This document shows, piece by piece, positions 23,401 to 33,727 of a stretch of 64,000 nucleotides of DNA (positions within the stretch are counted from its first letter, which is position 1; each line of letters begins with the position of its first letter). Source of the stretch: Nemertoderma westbladi (lineage: Eukaryota > Xenacoelomorpha > Nemertodermatida > Nemertodermatidae); the NCBI GenBank assembly GCA_032718475.1, contig JAUCBJ010002659.1, positions 1-64,000 of the forward strand, given 5' to 3'. The position numbers and the translations under genes were made by a program. Under the pieces are notes generated by a model that was given only the letters and a program-made list of their open reading frames with translations, was not told where the DNA came from and did no database searches.

Positions 23401-26400
23401 GGGGTGCAGTGCAGTCACTTGCCCTAAGAGTCACTTGCCCAAAAAAATGAAACGAATCACTTGCCCAATAAAAAAAAAAATATCAAAAACTAAAAATGAG
23501 CCACTTTAATAATATATTACTAATATAAACTAAATAATAATGTTCATTACAAAACTGCCACTTTATAGAGCTAATACAGTAGGTACATTAGTTGTAGGAA
23601 AGTTCTCTATGGTAATATTTTGTAACTAATATACTGATAGTCAGATAGTATGTAATGAAAGTGGCGGTCAAAAGATCAACTAAAGGCACCCACATTTTAC
23701 TGTACATCTTGTTTCAGTGCTTGTACTGTTATCATTTATTGTTGGTTTGGTTATAAAATCCATGCTTCTGAATCCTGCTTGATAAACTTGATAAAAATTT
23801 AATTTCCAGTGTGCCTCTAGTGTGATATGACCTGCGATATTAATAATTCCGGTAAAATTAATAATTCATAATGTAAAATATATAGGGTCAGAGTAAAACG
23901 CGGATCCGGACCTCTTGTCCCTACGGAAGTCGAATTTTTTGTACATTTTTATAACTCCCAAAAATAACTACAGTATAACCTGTTCTATTCACTATAGTTT
24001 ATTGTTTTGGTTAAAATAACGTGCCACTGTATCCTGCTCCTTTCCCTTAATTGATAATGTTGGAATCCGGATCCGAATCCGCGTTTTACACCTACCAATC
24101 CGTTATATATCCCTCTACTCTACCATTAACTTTTCTTTGTTTATCTAAAACATTTACATTTAATATGAAGCAAAGAGTGGTTATAAGGCTGATAATAGTC
24201 TAATAGTTGAGACAGATAAACATAGACTAATATGCTAGATCTTCTTTCACTACTTGACTTGCCAAATCAATCACAGTTGAGCTAAGTGGGCAATGGGTCT
24301 TTGTTTTTTATAACAATGTTTTAAAAATTATACCTATATTAACCACTGTCAGACTGTTATTCATTTATTAAACCATACTCTATACCAGGGACATGATACG
24401 ATACGATACGATGCGAACCAATTTTTCACGATATGATATGATACAAATGCAATTTTGAGGAAATACGATACGATACGAAAAATACAAGATACGATACGAA
24501 ATACGAAAAAAATTTCGTATTTTTTCGTATCGTATTTTATCTAAGAGTTGATAAAATATGAGGATTTTGTATTACACTTAGAAAATCATATAAATCTCTA
24601 TTATACGTAAATATTTATTATTCAATGTTTCAATATGCTTGCTACAGCAATAGTGTGGCTACTGGCTACAACATCGATGCTTGCTACAGCAATAGTGTGG
24701 CTACTGGCTACAACATCGATGCTTGCTACAGCAATAGTGTGGCTACTGGCTACAACATCCATAAGGAAGTTATGCAACACGGCCCAGTAGGCGTTTCCAT
24801 ATTACTGTACCATGCCACTTTATGCATACTGTACTGCTTTACCTATACCTACTGCCGTTATTTATGGAATGATGAGTGTGTATTAACAATATATGAATAT
24901 TGAAAAAAATGAAATACTTTATTTCCAAGTCAAACTAATACTAGAATAAAACTATGTTTTATTTCAAAATAAATGTTTTATTTCAAAATAAATGTTTTAT
25001 TTATTTATTCTCTCACTATAAAGACTTATCATAACGTCAAGCAAGGCCTTGTACATGTACAGTACATTAGGCGCGATTCTCCTCAAGTTTATTTAAACTG
25101 TAATTATATTATATTTTATTATTATTCTACATTATTACGATCCTCCTTTGTTACAATTTTATTGACATCTGTAAGCCTGTAAGGTTATGAATCTGTAAGC
25201 CGCAAACTAATTTATTCACATATAAAGAAATAAATTGTATGATATCTGGATTGGCTGTTAAAAACATGAATATTTACAAAATAATAAGATACGAAAATAC
25301 GATACGAAATAATAAAAAAAATTTTATATTATAAGATACAAAGTCAATTTTTATAATACGATACGAAATTCGATACGAATAAAATACTGCGACACGAAAT
25401 ACGAAAATCCGTTTTCGTATCGTATCGTATCCTGTCCTATACTATTACAATACTGTCTTAAATGCTCATTCATGTTAATTGTGTGGTTGAGAACTGAATC
25501 GATTTTTAGTAATTTCAGTTTCAGTTACAGTTACAGTATTCAAAATTCGTAATTACAGTTTCAGTTACAGTTACAGTATTCAAAATTCGCAATTACAGTT
25601 ACAGTTATAGTTTCAGTATCAAAAAAACATCAATATCATTCAGTTACAGTTGCAGTTACAGTATAATTACAGTTACAGTTCTCAACACTACTGTACATGC
25701 CTGCATGCTACAGTTAGGCCTAGGTAGCGAAACTGAAAAAACTATAATATTTAGCTTGAACATGCAATGATACTGCAATAATAGGATAGGCCTATTTTTT
25801 ATCTGTTGTCAGCTTGGCAGCTTAAACCTATTCCTATGTACAGAGTGATGTATGTGCTTGTGTATAGGCCTATAATCTTAACTCAATCTATACAATAATT
25901 GATTTTATGATTTATTTGGCTTGTGTCATTCATAACTCAATAGTATTATATATATACTATCGGTACCGCAGGTAATTGTCAGCCGGTACTGTATAGGCCC
26001 TACCATGTACCGGTATTTTGTCTCATATATGAATGTACTGTTTTTTATCTGTAAAAAAACAGTGTTTTGAAACATATTTAACACAACCCTGTATATGTTA
26101 AACCCTAACATGAATTACGACATCATAATTATTCCGGGAAATGGTTAATGCTAAAATAGTTTTTACTAGGGATTTGAGTCTGGAAATGTAAGGAAATTTC
26201 CGGAAAATTACCGTTAGTGATAGGGATATTCAAAATTGGGGGATGCGAATTGGTGCTACAAAAAAGTATATTTGGTGCAAAATAGTTTATTTCGGAGTTA
26301 AATCATTTAATTTGGGGTGGCTTTCAATTAGTAGTGTTATTTAAAGTTTCTTTTTACTTTTTATAGTCAATATTTACAGAAATATCCTCTTATGAATTGC

Positions 26401-29400
26401 ATAATTTTATTATTAACTAGATGTTTTATATTGACCGAAATTTTGGAAATGAATACTTTTCAATTTTAACAATTTTACAATTTAATAGCTCATGCTATTT
26501 TTCCAGTTTATACACATTCTAAAAACACATAGGAAAACACAAATAGAGTAACCACTTGAAACAAGTGATTCCTGCTTACCTGGTTTGAGGTGGTTCGTTG
26601 TTTTTGCTCTTGTGGTCGAAACTATGGTTGAATTATACTTTATCAGGAAAATTTCGGAAATATCCTTGAAAATACATATTTCCGGAAAACTCACATCCGT
26701 CGTTTTTATATTAATTATGTTTTACATGTCAGTAATATAATGTCAATTTTTTTTTGTTTAGGTTACTATAATGAAGGTTTTCTTCACATTCAACAAGCTA
26801 TAGATTTGGCTCACATAAATAGTGTAGCTACTGCAACCAGCAATATAAACATTAAGATGAAAAGGACCCCATTTCCTCCATTCATTGATGACCCATTCGT
26901 TTCAGTTATACAATCTTTTCTGCCTTTTCTTCTGATGTTGAGTATTTTATTTATTGCTATAAACATAATTCGATCGATAGTTCTCGAGAAAGAAACGAAA
27001 CTACACGAAACTATGAAGATAATGGGTCTCAATGCCTGGTTGCATTGGACTGCTTGGTTTATACATTACTTATTATTATTGACTTTCATTAATATCTGTG
27101 TTACATTATTGTTGTGTATACATACAACCGAGAGTGGTGGCGTTCTGGGGCGTGGGAGTTGGAGTGTAATTTTTGTATACCTATCCTTGTATTTTCTTTC
27201 GTCTGTTTGGTTTTGCTTTTTTGTCTCTACTTTATTCTCAAAGGCTCGTACTGCAGCAGGTGTTGGTGGGATTATTTGGTTCTTGTCATATGTACCATAT
27301 AGTTTTATCTCACCTAATTATGAATTGATGAACCTCCCAACTAAGATCATTGTAATGTTAATTCCCAACATAGGAATGAGTATGGGTGCTCAGACAATGG
27401 CAAAATGGGAGGGCAAAGGATCTGGAATACAATGGAACAATGTGGCACTTGAATTGTCTGTTGACGATAACTTTACGATGCTATATGTATTCATTATGCT
27501 TCTTTGTGATTGTTTTTTTTATGGTTTCTTAACATGGTATATATCTAATGTGTTTCCTGGTGAATTCGGAGTTCCCAAAAGATGGTTTTTTCCCTTAACA
27601 TCATGCTACTGCTGTTCGCCAAACCTTGATAACACTAAAGTTGAAAAGCTATCATCCACTTCTATTACTTCGGATACGTTTGAAAACAATCCAAGTGATT
27701 TATCTCCCGGCATTAGCATTCGGCATCTAACAAAAAAGTTTTTAAACATGTCTAAGCCAGCTGTTGACAATGTTAGTTTCAATTTGTATGAAGGTGAAAT
27801 TACTGCACTTTTGGGAAAGAATGGAGCAGGTAAAACTACGACCATCTCTATGCTCACTGGTTTGTTTCCTCCATCAAGTGGCACTGCTGTGGTCAATGGT
27901 TTCAGCATTGCCTCAGATATTAATAAAGTGCGAAAAAGTCTGGGTATTTGTCCTCAGCATAATTTGCTCTTTGACACTCTAACTGTTAGAGAGCATCTCG
28001 AATTTTTTATTCGACTTAAAGGTATTCATGACGCAGTGTTGGTGAAAAAGGAAATATCTTCAACAATTGCATCCCTTGCCTTAGAAGATAAAATAAGTAA
28101 TCAGGCAAAGACATTGTCAGGTGGCATGAAAAGGAAGTTATCCTTAGGAATTGCTTTTACAGGTGGATCTAAGATTGTTCTACTAGATGAACCAACAACA
28201 GGAATGGACCCAGCTGCCCGTCGATTCACATGGGATCTGATAAACCAACATAAGCAAGGGAGAACCATCTTACTAACTACTCACTTTATGGAAGAGGCTG
28301 ACTTACTAGGAGATAGAATTGGTATAATGGCTCTAGGTAAGATGCAATGTTTCGGCACACCAATGTTTCTGAAGAAGAAGTATGGAATTGGTTACCATAT
28401 GTCTATTGTGAAGCAGCCATCATGTAATGTTGGTAATTTAACATCGACGATTCAGTCTATTGTTTCCAAAGCACAATGTGATTCAAATATTGCGGCAGAA
28501 GTCACATTTATCCTCCCAGCGGAACAGCGAGATAAATTTGCCCAATTATTTACCAAATTGGAGGACAATAAGAAAAAATATGGCATAAGTAGCTATGGTG
28601 CTTCTGTGACAACAATGGAAGAAGTTTTTATCAAAGTTGGCAGACAAGCTGAAGTTGAAGAGGATACCTCATCACATGACAATCCAATTTATTCATACAA
28701 AAATGATGTTCAACTTAAAACAAGTAATACGAAGGATGAAAAGCTAAAGAGTCTTTCTGCGCCGTCATTGGAGCATGATGTAGGATTATCTGCCTCTCAA
28801 AATAATACCTGGAATTTTGTTTCATATGTTGGAATTCAACTTTTTATGCGCCAGTTCCGTGCAATGTTAACCAAACGTGTCCTTCATTCACAACGAAATC
28901 GTAAAATTTTAATTGCCCAACTTGCTCTTCCAATATGTTCCACTATTTTTGCTCTCCTTGCTAATCTTTTAATTCCATTAAGAGGAGATTCTCCATCTTT
29001 GGTGATGAACATTTCCCAGTATGGTCCTACTCAAGCTGCGTATCAAATAGTTTCAACGGCCACTCCATCTCCATTTTCAAACATTGGTGAAACATACAAT
29101 AACTTTTTAAGAGCAGCTGATGTTGATGTTGTACAACCATCTACAAGTGTTACACTAAATGATTACTTATATAGTCGAGGTGTTGAACACCTCAGTGTAT
29201 ATGTAAATGAGTATATAGTTTCCAGTGACTTTAATGTTGATGGTAATGCTGTAATAGCTACAGCATATTTTAACAACCAACCTTTTCATTCTCCATCACA
29301 ATCACTAAATGCTGTCAGTAATTCTCTTATAATGCTGTTAAGTGGAGCATCCCGGATAACTACTATAAATTCCCCATTACCACGGACCTTAGAGGAGCAG

Positions 29401-31249
29401 ACAAAGGATCAAATATCAGGAGTCAGTTCCTTTCAGGCTTTTATAATCGCATTTTATGTTGGATTCGGAATGTCATTTCTGAGTGGGAGCTTTGTTTTGT
29501 TCCTGGTATCAGAGCGAGCAGTTGGTGCAAAACATATTCAATATGTTTCTGGCGTTCGTCCTGTTAACTTCTGGGCATCAACATATGCTTGGGATTTGAT
29601 AAACATGCTTATACCAAACCTCTTAATACTAGTGGTTTTTGTGGCATTTGGAACTGAAGCTTATACTTTGGATGGCCGAATATGGATAGTTTTCATTTTC
29701 CTTTTCATGTTTTCGTTATCCATATTACCGCTTATGTATTGTTTCCAGTTTTTATTCACTGTCGCATCAACTGCATTCATTGTCTCTTCCATGCTCAACA
29801 TACTCTTTGGCATTTTTCCTATGCTCGGTGTCTATATACTACGAGCTGTAGGAGAAGTAGATATAGGTGATGCACTTGACTGGGGATTTAGTTGCATACC
29901 GAATTACTGTCTGGTTACCTGTTTGGTTAACATGTACCAAAACTACATCACATTGGATACTTGCAACAAAAGTGATCTTACAAAACTTGTATGTGAATTG
30001 GGAAGAGGCACAGCTGTTTTCTATGAGGAAAATTATATTGCTTGGGAGCAGCCCGGAATTGGCAGGTACTTAGTGTTCATGATGGCAGAATGTGTTATTC
30101 TCTGGGTTATCTTGTTTTTTATTGAATCGGGATTTGTAAGAAAAGTTTCTCTGGCATGTTGCGCATTAGTGTGTAGAAAACAGAAAATAGGTTCTTCTGG
30201 TGATTTTGCAGGTTTACTTGATGAAGATGTTGCTCGCGAAAGAGGCATTGTAGACAATGCAAGAGACGCAAATTCCCATAAAGGTTTTGAATTCGTTCTC
30301 GATCATTTGCATAAAGTTTACAATCAGTTTAAGGTGAATCCTATAGTTGCAGTTAATGATGTGTGTTTGGCTGTTCCAAATGGTGAATGCTTTGGGCTTT
30401 TAGGAGTTAATGGGGCTGGAAAGACGAGCACTTTTAAAATGGCAACAGGAGATCTAATGATGACATCTGGAACAGCATATATAGGCGGATTTAACATTAG
30501 AAACCAATTACAGAAGGCACAGCAACTTATTGGGTACTGTCCACAGTTTGATGCTCTGATAGGGCAGATGACGGGTTATGAAACATTGCAGATGTTTGCC
30601 AGACTCCGAGGTATACCAGAAAGATACATTACAAGAAATGTGTGTCGATTTAATATCACAATTTTCACTTGAACGTTTTGCTGACAAATTAACAGAGACT
30701 TATAGCGGTGGGAATAAACGCAAGTTGAGCACAGCTATAGCTGTTGTTGGCAATCCGAGTGTGATCTTCCTTGATGAGCCCACAGCAGGAATGGATCCGG
30801 TTTCTAAGAGATTAATCTGGGATGCACTTTGCAGAGTTCGTGAACAGGGAAAATCTATAATAATAACATCGCATAGTATGGAGGAATGTGAGGCGTTGTG
30901 CACTAGGCTAGCAATCATGGTCAATGGTCAGTTTAAGTGCTTGGGATCTACTCAACATCTCAAATCTAAATTTGGCCAGGGATTTTCTGTTATTGCAAAA
31001 TCCAAAACGTCGAATGGTGGTGATATTAACAAAGTGAAAGATTTTATAGAAACCAAGTTTCCTGGCTCTTTACTGAAAGACCAACATCAAGGAATTGTTA
31101 CCTACCAAATTTTGGATCAATCGCTCAAATGGGCCTATTTATTCTCCACCATGGAAGATGCTAAAACGAAGTTAAAATTAGATGATTATGCGGTGACCCA
31201 AACCACTTTGGAGCAAGTATTCTTAATGTTTGCACGATCTCAGGTTTAA
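10711..31249 (+). CDS. ABC subfamily A lipid transporter, gene 1 of the array (ABCA3-like; frameshifted as written)
   Basis: Exons join as 10711-11466, 13318-13444, 14575-14853 and 26762-31249, all with GT-AG borders and phases 0/1/1. The frame would encode a full transporter of about 1880 residues: a unique cytosolic N-terminus (1-192), TM1 (about 213-236), extracellular domain 1, TM2-6, NBD1 (Walker [10 protein letters not shown] near residue 739, [24 protein letters not shown]), a charged linker, TMD2 with a large extracellular loop, NBD2 ([10 protein letters not shown] near 1602, [24 protein letters not shown]) and a VFLMFA-type tail like the VFVNFA motif of ABCA1. The LLMWKN before TM1 fits the xLxxKN sorting motif of ABCA3, which directs it to lysosome-related organelles. 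A single extra base near 30631 shifts the frame and stops at 30672, before the NBD2 signature. It is either a pseudogene or an assembly error. Family known: ATP-driven phospholipid or sterol transport. Confidence 0.9.
11467..13317 (+). other. ABCA gene 1 intron 1
   Basis: A GT-AG intron of 1851 nt. It contains a SINE at 12888-13085. The rest, including 11890-12560, holds no recognised feature. Confidence 0.8.
12888..13085 (+). mobile_element. tRNA-derived SINE copy in intron 1
   Basis: Shares with 9091-9372 the GAATTCAC segment, a B box (GAGTTCGATCC near 12951-12961) and the body words TTAAATGGTAAGATAATGAG and GGGGGGACCAATGATC. The two copies are clearly diverged, so the insertions are old. 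Confidence 0.6.
13318..13444 (+). CDS. ABCA gene 1 exon 2 (extracellular domain 1)
   Basis: 127 nt between TTTCAG and GTGAGT. It encodes [19 protein letters not shown] and continues to GVT. It differs from exon 2 of gene 2 at only about four positions, and the flanking splice-site bases are also shared. Confidence 0.9.
13867..14280. repeat. 59-bp minisatellite, seven copies, in intron 2 of gene 1
   Basis: Copies start at 13867, 13926, 13985, 14044, 14103, 14162 and 14221, an exact 59-bp period. Two variants are distinguished by AGAACAGCTGTGG versus AGACTAGCTATTG. Copies 4-7 alternate between them, so a 118-bp higher-order unit has begun to spread. Each unit of the first type contains the palindrome GTGGCATTGCCAC. 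Confidence 0.92.
14575..14853 (+). CDS. ABCA gene 1 exon 3 (extracellular domain 1)
   Basis: 279 nt between TTAACAG and GTTAGT, phase 1 on both sides. It encodes [19 protein letters not shown] through GGVTFYT to GGNNPG. It is much closer to exon 3 of gene 3 than to that of gene 2. The gene 2 version is 3 nt shorter. Confidence 0.9.
15720..18340 (-). mobile_element. CR1/Jockey-like LINE, 5' truncated, with AT-rich 3' region
   Basis: The RT-bearing ORF on the - strand (16349-18313) continues after a frameshift into a C-terminal tail at about 16155-16380, of a type often seen at the end of such LINEs ([10 protein letters not shown] and CTWRLNCDC). 15720-16130 has degenerate AAAATGGTTT/CAGTAAAAT words and probably is its 3' UTR. 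No endonuclease domain is visible above 18313, so the copy is 5' truncated. Confidence 0.7.
16349..18313 (-). pseudogene. LINE reverse transcriptase (CR1/Jockey-like), degenerate
   Basis: 654 codons. RT blocks are present in order: [12 protein letters not shown], the YRPISLL block, [30 protein letters not shown], the [13 protein letters not shown] block (normally GVPQGS) and the catalytic box YLLADDCKL (normally YADD). The thumb and C-terminal region follow. The frame breaks around 16350-16380, where the remaining C-terminus continues in another frame. The element would copy its RNA at a nicked target; altered box residues and the break suggest it is dead. Confidence 0.85.
18677..18740 (+). 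mobile_element. RTE-like LINE fragment, + strand
   Basis: 64 bp matching the complement of 21177-21225 in the long RTE-like copy ([13 protein letters not shown] region of the RT). It joins directly to the 3' terminus of a copy in the opposite orientation at 18740. Confidence 0.6.
18740..19410 (-). mobile_element. RTE-like LINE, 3' part of ORF2, 5' truncated
   Basis: The - strand encodes the C-terminal part of the same protein as 20044-21585 ([20 protein letters not shown] to [20 protein letters not shown] at 18863-19276). Its 3' terminus reads CCGATCCTAGTAGT at the low-coordinate edge, the (TAG)n-type tail seen in other copies. Confidence 0.85.
19570..19882 (+). other. Unrecognised ORF remnant followed by a histone-type stem-loop
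   Basis: Between two LINE copies, overlapping + frames (starts at 19570 and 19625) give peptides such as [19 protein letters not shown] and [13 protein letters not shown] cannot assign a family. A frame change near 19680 would be needed to join them. 34 nt after the TGA at 19880-19882 lies a hairpin resembling the 3' end signal of replication-dependent histone mRNAs. Confidence 0.25.
19916..19931 (+). promoter_or_regulatory. Histone-mRNA-like 3' stem-loop
   Basis: GGCCCTTTTCGGGGCC folds as a 6-bp stem with a 4-nt TTTC loop and is preceded by CCAAAC. The known histone signal is GGCYCTTTTYAGRGCC with an A-rich 5' flank. Here the last stem pair is T-G instead of T-A. No histone coding sequence was seen upstream. 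Confidence 0.35.
19935..21660 (-). mobile_element. RTE-like LINE, longest copy
   Basis: Contains the 513-codon RT ORF and a 3' end reading CCGATCCTAGTAGCAG on the - strand. It abuts a + strand copy of the same family at about 21661-21672. The N-terminal endonuclease domain is absent, so this copy is 5' truncated too. Confidence 0.85.
20044..21585 (-). pseudogene. RTE-like reverse transcriptase (partial ORF2)
   Basis: 513 codons: [59 protein letters not shown], the catalytic FADD, then a C-terminal domain with [20 protein letters not shown] and [12 protein letters not shown], as found at the C-terminus of RTE-type proteins. It is open over 1.5 kb but lacks the endonuclease. FREISF in place of the usual YRGI block shows decay. 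Clade assignment to RTE is from pattern recognition only. Confidence 0.85.
21672..22566 (+). mobile_element. RTE-like LINE copy, + strand, heavily degraded
   Basis: Short + frames in order match the same protein: [18 protein letters not shown] near 21757-21810, then VDDFCYL near 21978-21998, then [18 protein letters not shown] near 22120-22173, then [12 protein letters not shown]. Internal deletions and frame changes are frequent. Head-to-head with the copy below it. Confidence 0.8.
23128..23345. repeat. CAGTTA-rich MITE-like repeat, left copy
   Basis: Starts TAGTGTTGAGAACTGA and consists mainly of degenerate CAGTTACAG/CAGTTTCAG words. It matches 25483-25690 in the same orientation but lacks the inverted right end. 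Confidence 0.6.
23987..24055 (+). repeat. Single copy of the 68-bp GTTTTGGTTA unit
   Basis: TTTATTGTTTTGGTTA followed by CCTGCTCCTTTCCCTTAATT and TAATGTT, matching the unit repeated in tandem at 52893-53425. Confidence 0.7.
24386..25434. mobile_element. hAT-like MITE with CGATA-rich inverted ends
   Basis: The left end CAGGGACATGATACGATACG and the complement of the right end (CAGGATACGATACGATACG) form inverted termini extended by more TACGATACGAAA words (24386-24540 and about 25280-25434). The flanks CTCTATAC (24378-24385) and TCCTATAC (25435-25442) match at 6 of 8 bases, an 8-bp target duplication as expected for hAT. The interior carries three 42-bp repeats (24637-24759) and no transposase. 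Confidence 0.65.
24637..24759. repeat. 42-bp tandem repeat, three copies
   Basis: GCTTGCTACAGCAATAGTGT begins copies at 24637, 24679 and 24721. They are identical except for the end of the last. Because 42 is divisible by 3 they read as a 14-residue peptide repeat, but they lie inside the MITE and need not be coding. Confidence 0.9.
25483..25690. mobile_element. CAGTTA-rich MITE-like repeat, right copy with inverted ends
   Basis: Begins GTTGAGAACTGA and ends CAGTTCTCAACACTA, so the ends are inverted. The body is CAGTTACAG/CAGTTTCAG words as in 23128-23345. Confidence 0.6.
26762..31249 (+). CDS. ABCA gene 1 exon 4 (giant exon), with +1 frameshift
   Basis: 4488 nt from TTTAG|GTTACTATAATG to the TAA at 31247-31249. 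The frame is open to 30672 (1310 codons counted from the upstream ATG at 26740). An extra base around 30631 (ATTACAAGAAATG against ATTAAAGAAATG in gene 2) then moves the C-terminal 205 codons to the next frame. Walker A of NBD1 is at 27814, the NBD1 signature near 28115, Walker A of NBD2 at 30403 and the NBD2 signature near 30702. TM2-6 and TM8-12 are seen as hydrophobic stretches. The shift removes the NBD2 signature and Walker B. Confidence 0.92.
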
Positions 31250-31487
31250 AACTTTATTGATTTTTGGTTATCAGACTTTCATTGAAGTAAATATTAATGC
31301 ATAAATGTAAATAGTGGTGGTTTTTTTTATTTATATGTACAGTATGTAAACACAATATAATACCGTCATATTTTTTAACCGATATGTATTTTTCTGAAAC
31401 ATTAGCTGTCAAAACACTTAAAAAAGATAAATATATAACATGTTATTTTTTTGTGCATAAAATGTGCTTACTGTAATTTATGTTTTT

Positions 31488-31493
31488 AATAAA
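31488..31493 (+). terminator. Candidate poly(A) signal of ABCA gene 1
   Basis: AATAAA 239 nt after the gene 1 stop codon, in AT-rich DNA. Position fits a 3' UTR end, but the hexamer is common by chance here. Confidence 0.4.
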
Positions 31494-31809
31494 ATTTCGT
31501 AGATAATTTTTGGAAAAGCTTTTGGAAGTTTTGATCATAGATAAGGATGCTGGAACCTCCTTGGTGTAGCAAAATTACATCCGATTAATCGAACTTATGC
31601 ATACTTGTGGTCAACGTTCTAAAAGTGTATGAATAGTAATGAAAACAAATAATTTAAATAGTTGTGCTTTCAAAAATTATTATTAATATATTAATTAATT
31701 AGTTAATCTTGTGCTTTAGCGTAGAAATAATATCATTATTGATGGGGGGATTGATGATTGGTGATATATGTTATTTATATTAATTTAATTAATTAAATAA
31801 TACCTACGT

Positions 31810-31882
31810 ACCTAGTGGTCATTGGTCAGCACACCTGGACGGTTATACTGAGTCATGGGTTCAATCCCTGCCTCTGGTACAA
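31810..31882 (+). mobile_element. tRNA-like SINE head fragment
   Basis: A-box-like TGGTCATTGGTCAGCAC followed about 25 nt later by the B box GGGTTCAATCC. It does not fold into a convincing cloverleaf and no body was recognised. Confidence 0.4.
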
Positions 31883-31993
31883 ATTCATTCTATACCTTTA
31901 TTTTATATGGAATTATTCATAAAAATACCTGTTTAGTGTTTATACTTAAAAATCGTCGTGACAGATTGTTGGCAGTGTCTGATAGGGTACGTG

Positions 31994-32215
31994 CCCCCCC
32001 CCCCCCACCCACCCCCCCACTCCCCCCACCCCACTCCATCCAATGCTGTTACCCCCCCCCCCCCACACCACCCCAAGACTGCTACCCCCCCACCCCACTC
32101 CACCCCAAGACTGCTACCCCCCCCCCCCACCCCACTCCACCGCAATGCTGTCACCCCACACCACCTCACTCCACCCCAATGCTGTTACCCCCTCCCCCCT
32201 CCCCACCCCCACAAT
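31994..32215. repeat. C-rich minisatellite
   Basis: About five degenerate units of 45-50 bp built from CCCCACTCCACCCC and AATGCTGTTACC or AAGACTGCTACC, with runs of up to 13 C. The - strand is correspondingly G-rich and could form quadruplexes. Proline-rich ORFs in both directions are by-products. Confidence 0.85.
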
Positions 32216-33295
32216 TCGTATTTATTATTAATTGCCTGACACCCAGGTAGGCATACTGTATTACCAATCGGTAGCTATTACTGTAATCAGCAGTAGCTAT
32301 ACTATTATTAATAAAAAGTAGCTGTACTATTAATAATTATAACATTAATAATAAAAAACCAATTATTGTTTATGTGGTAACCATGGCGATCCCAAGTTTC
32401 AGGTTCACTTGCACTGAACGGATGCACTGTAATTCGCTTTGTTGGGACATTACAACATAATCACGAAATATACAGGCTCTAATGTCCTCTAAAGTTGTAA
32501 AGTACTAAATATCAACTCGCTGTTAATACTAACGGCATTATTGAGTATTGTTACAATTTTGGAATAAAACTACATACATGCTTGTTGCAAACTACTTTAC
32601 AGTGTTCTGATCCTCGTGGCTTTATTTTCACTCACTCACTACAAGTAAAATAGCCCACTATGAATAGACCATCTCAGCTAAGGAAAATCTTTCTTAGCGA
32701 AAGTAGTTGATTTTCCTTAGCTTCGTGGAACGTTCGTTCGTGTAACAAAGCCACTCGGATCAGCATACTGTAAAGTGCTACTTTACTCACAAGTATGTGA
32801 ATAGGCATTATTAACTGTTTTATGTTACAAATCGTCACAATATTTTGTAATCCTATACCTTACCACATCTTATACTCATTTATATTTTCTTTATAGTCAC
32901 TATAACACATACACATTTTTGAGAATACGTGCTACTGCCCATAGCTACATAATATTTAACAAGGATTGTAGAATATTTAAAGCCGTGTTACACAATATAG
33001 TTAAGATGTAATTCAATCAATATTCGTAGCTGTAGGAATTCGGTGGGATACTAATGTGCTAACAGGATATATTATTTGTTAATGCAAGTGAGATTCGGTT
33101 CAGCAGAATGGATAGCATAGGTGACGCAGGGAAGGCTAATTAACGCGACTCCATATGCTTTACTTATTACTTAATAACTTTAAACTAAATTCCTTATCCA
33201 TAATAGTTGAAACTTCCATTCAATTAATTATATTTTGACAAACAATTTGTAGTGGGTAAGGTATTTATTTATTTGTTGCGTGTTTTACGATGGAA
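32216..33295. other. Intergenic stretch, no gene
   Basis: AT-rich. A perfect 13-bp inverted repeat, GCTAAGGAAAATC, lies at 32677-32689 and 32709-32721. Nothing else was recognised. Confidence 0.5.
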
Positions 33296-33296
33296 A

Positions 33297-33319
33297 GGGG
33301 GGGGGGGGGGGGGGGGGGG
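33297..33319. repeat. Oligo(dG) tract
   Basis: 23 consecutive G. Length may be imprecise in the assembly. Confidence 0.85.
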
Positions 33320-33395
33320 CAATATGTGTTGTCGAACTGCTGTGCTAAAAGGGCCGAAATATATCTTTATTTACCAGTCACACCACAATATTATT

Positions 33396-33655
33396 GTGGG
33401 GCGAGCCACGTAATAGTTCGTAGACCCGTCTGTCGTCGTCGTTGTCGAAAATAATATGTTTATACGCCAATTAGATGATAATGAATTGATAGAATCGAAG
33501 TAAACTTAGTACACATGTAGTCAATTAAAATTTTAGAAATTCTAAACACAGTCATACTTCTATAGTTCATCTGTTAACCGCTAGGGGGGGAATAACTTAG
33601 GTCCACTAATTGCTCATCTGGACTAACGTGCTACGCGAAGGCCCCATGAACGTGT
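33396..33655. mobile_element. GGGGCGAGCC MITE family, copy 1
   Basis: Begins GTGGGGCGAGCCACG, continues with GTCTGTCGTCGTCG and ends TACGCGAAGGCCCCATGAAC, matching the ends of 47139-47454. Confidence 0.65.
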
Positions 33656-33727
33656 TTTTTACCGCACAGATGCGACAACATTTATTCTAAATATGTAAAC
33701 AATTGAAGTACAAGTACTTAGTTTATA

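Larger units (their letters stand above)
14854..26761 (+). other. ABCA gene 1 intron 3 (11.9 kb), a transposon graveyard
   Basis: Bounded by GTTAGT and TTTAG. It holds a poly-C tract (15047-15066), a CR1/Jockey-like LINE, RTE-like LINE copies, a hAT-like MITE and CAGTTA-rich repeats, listed separately. 22580-23120 and 25700-26740 hold nothing else I recognise. Confidence 0.8.

Noticed and set aside
24625-24903. 92-codon ORF with 14-residue repeats
   Set aside because: The repeats are a 42-bp tandem repeat inside a MITE. No start context or homology supports a gene.
30600-30680. Intron instead of frameshift in gene 1
   Set aside because: Flanking coding sequence aligns base for base with gene 2 except for one extra C, and there is no GT-AG pair.
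31855-32250. Proline-rich ORFs
   Set aside because: Produced by the C-rich minisatellite; low complexity in every frame.
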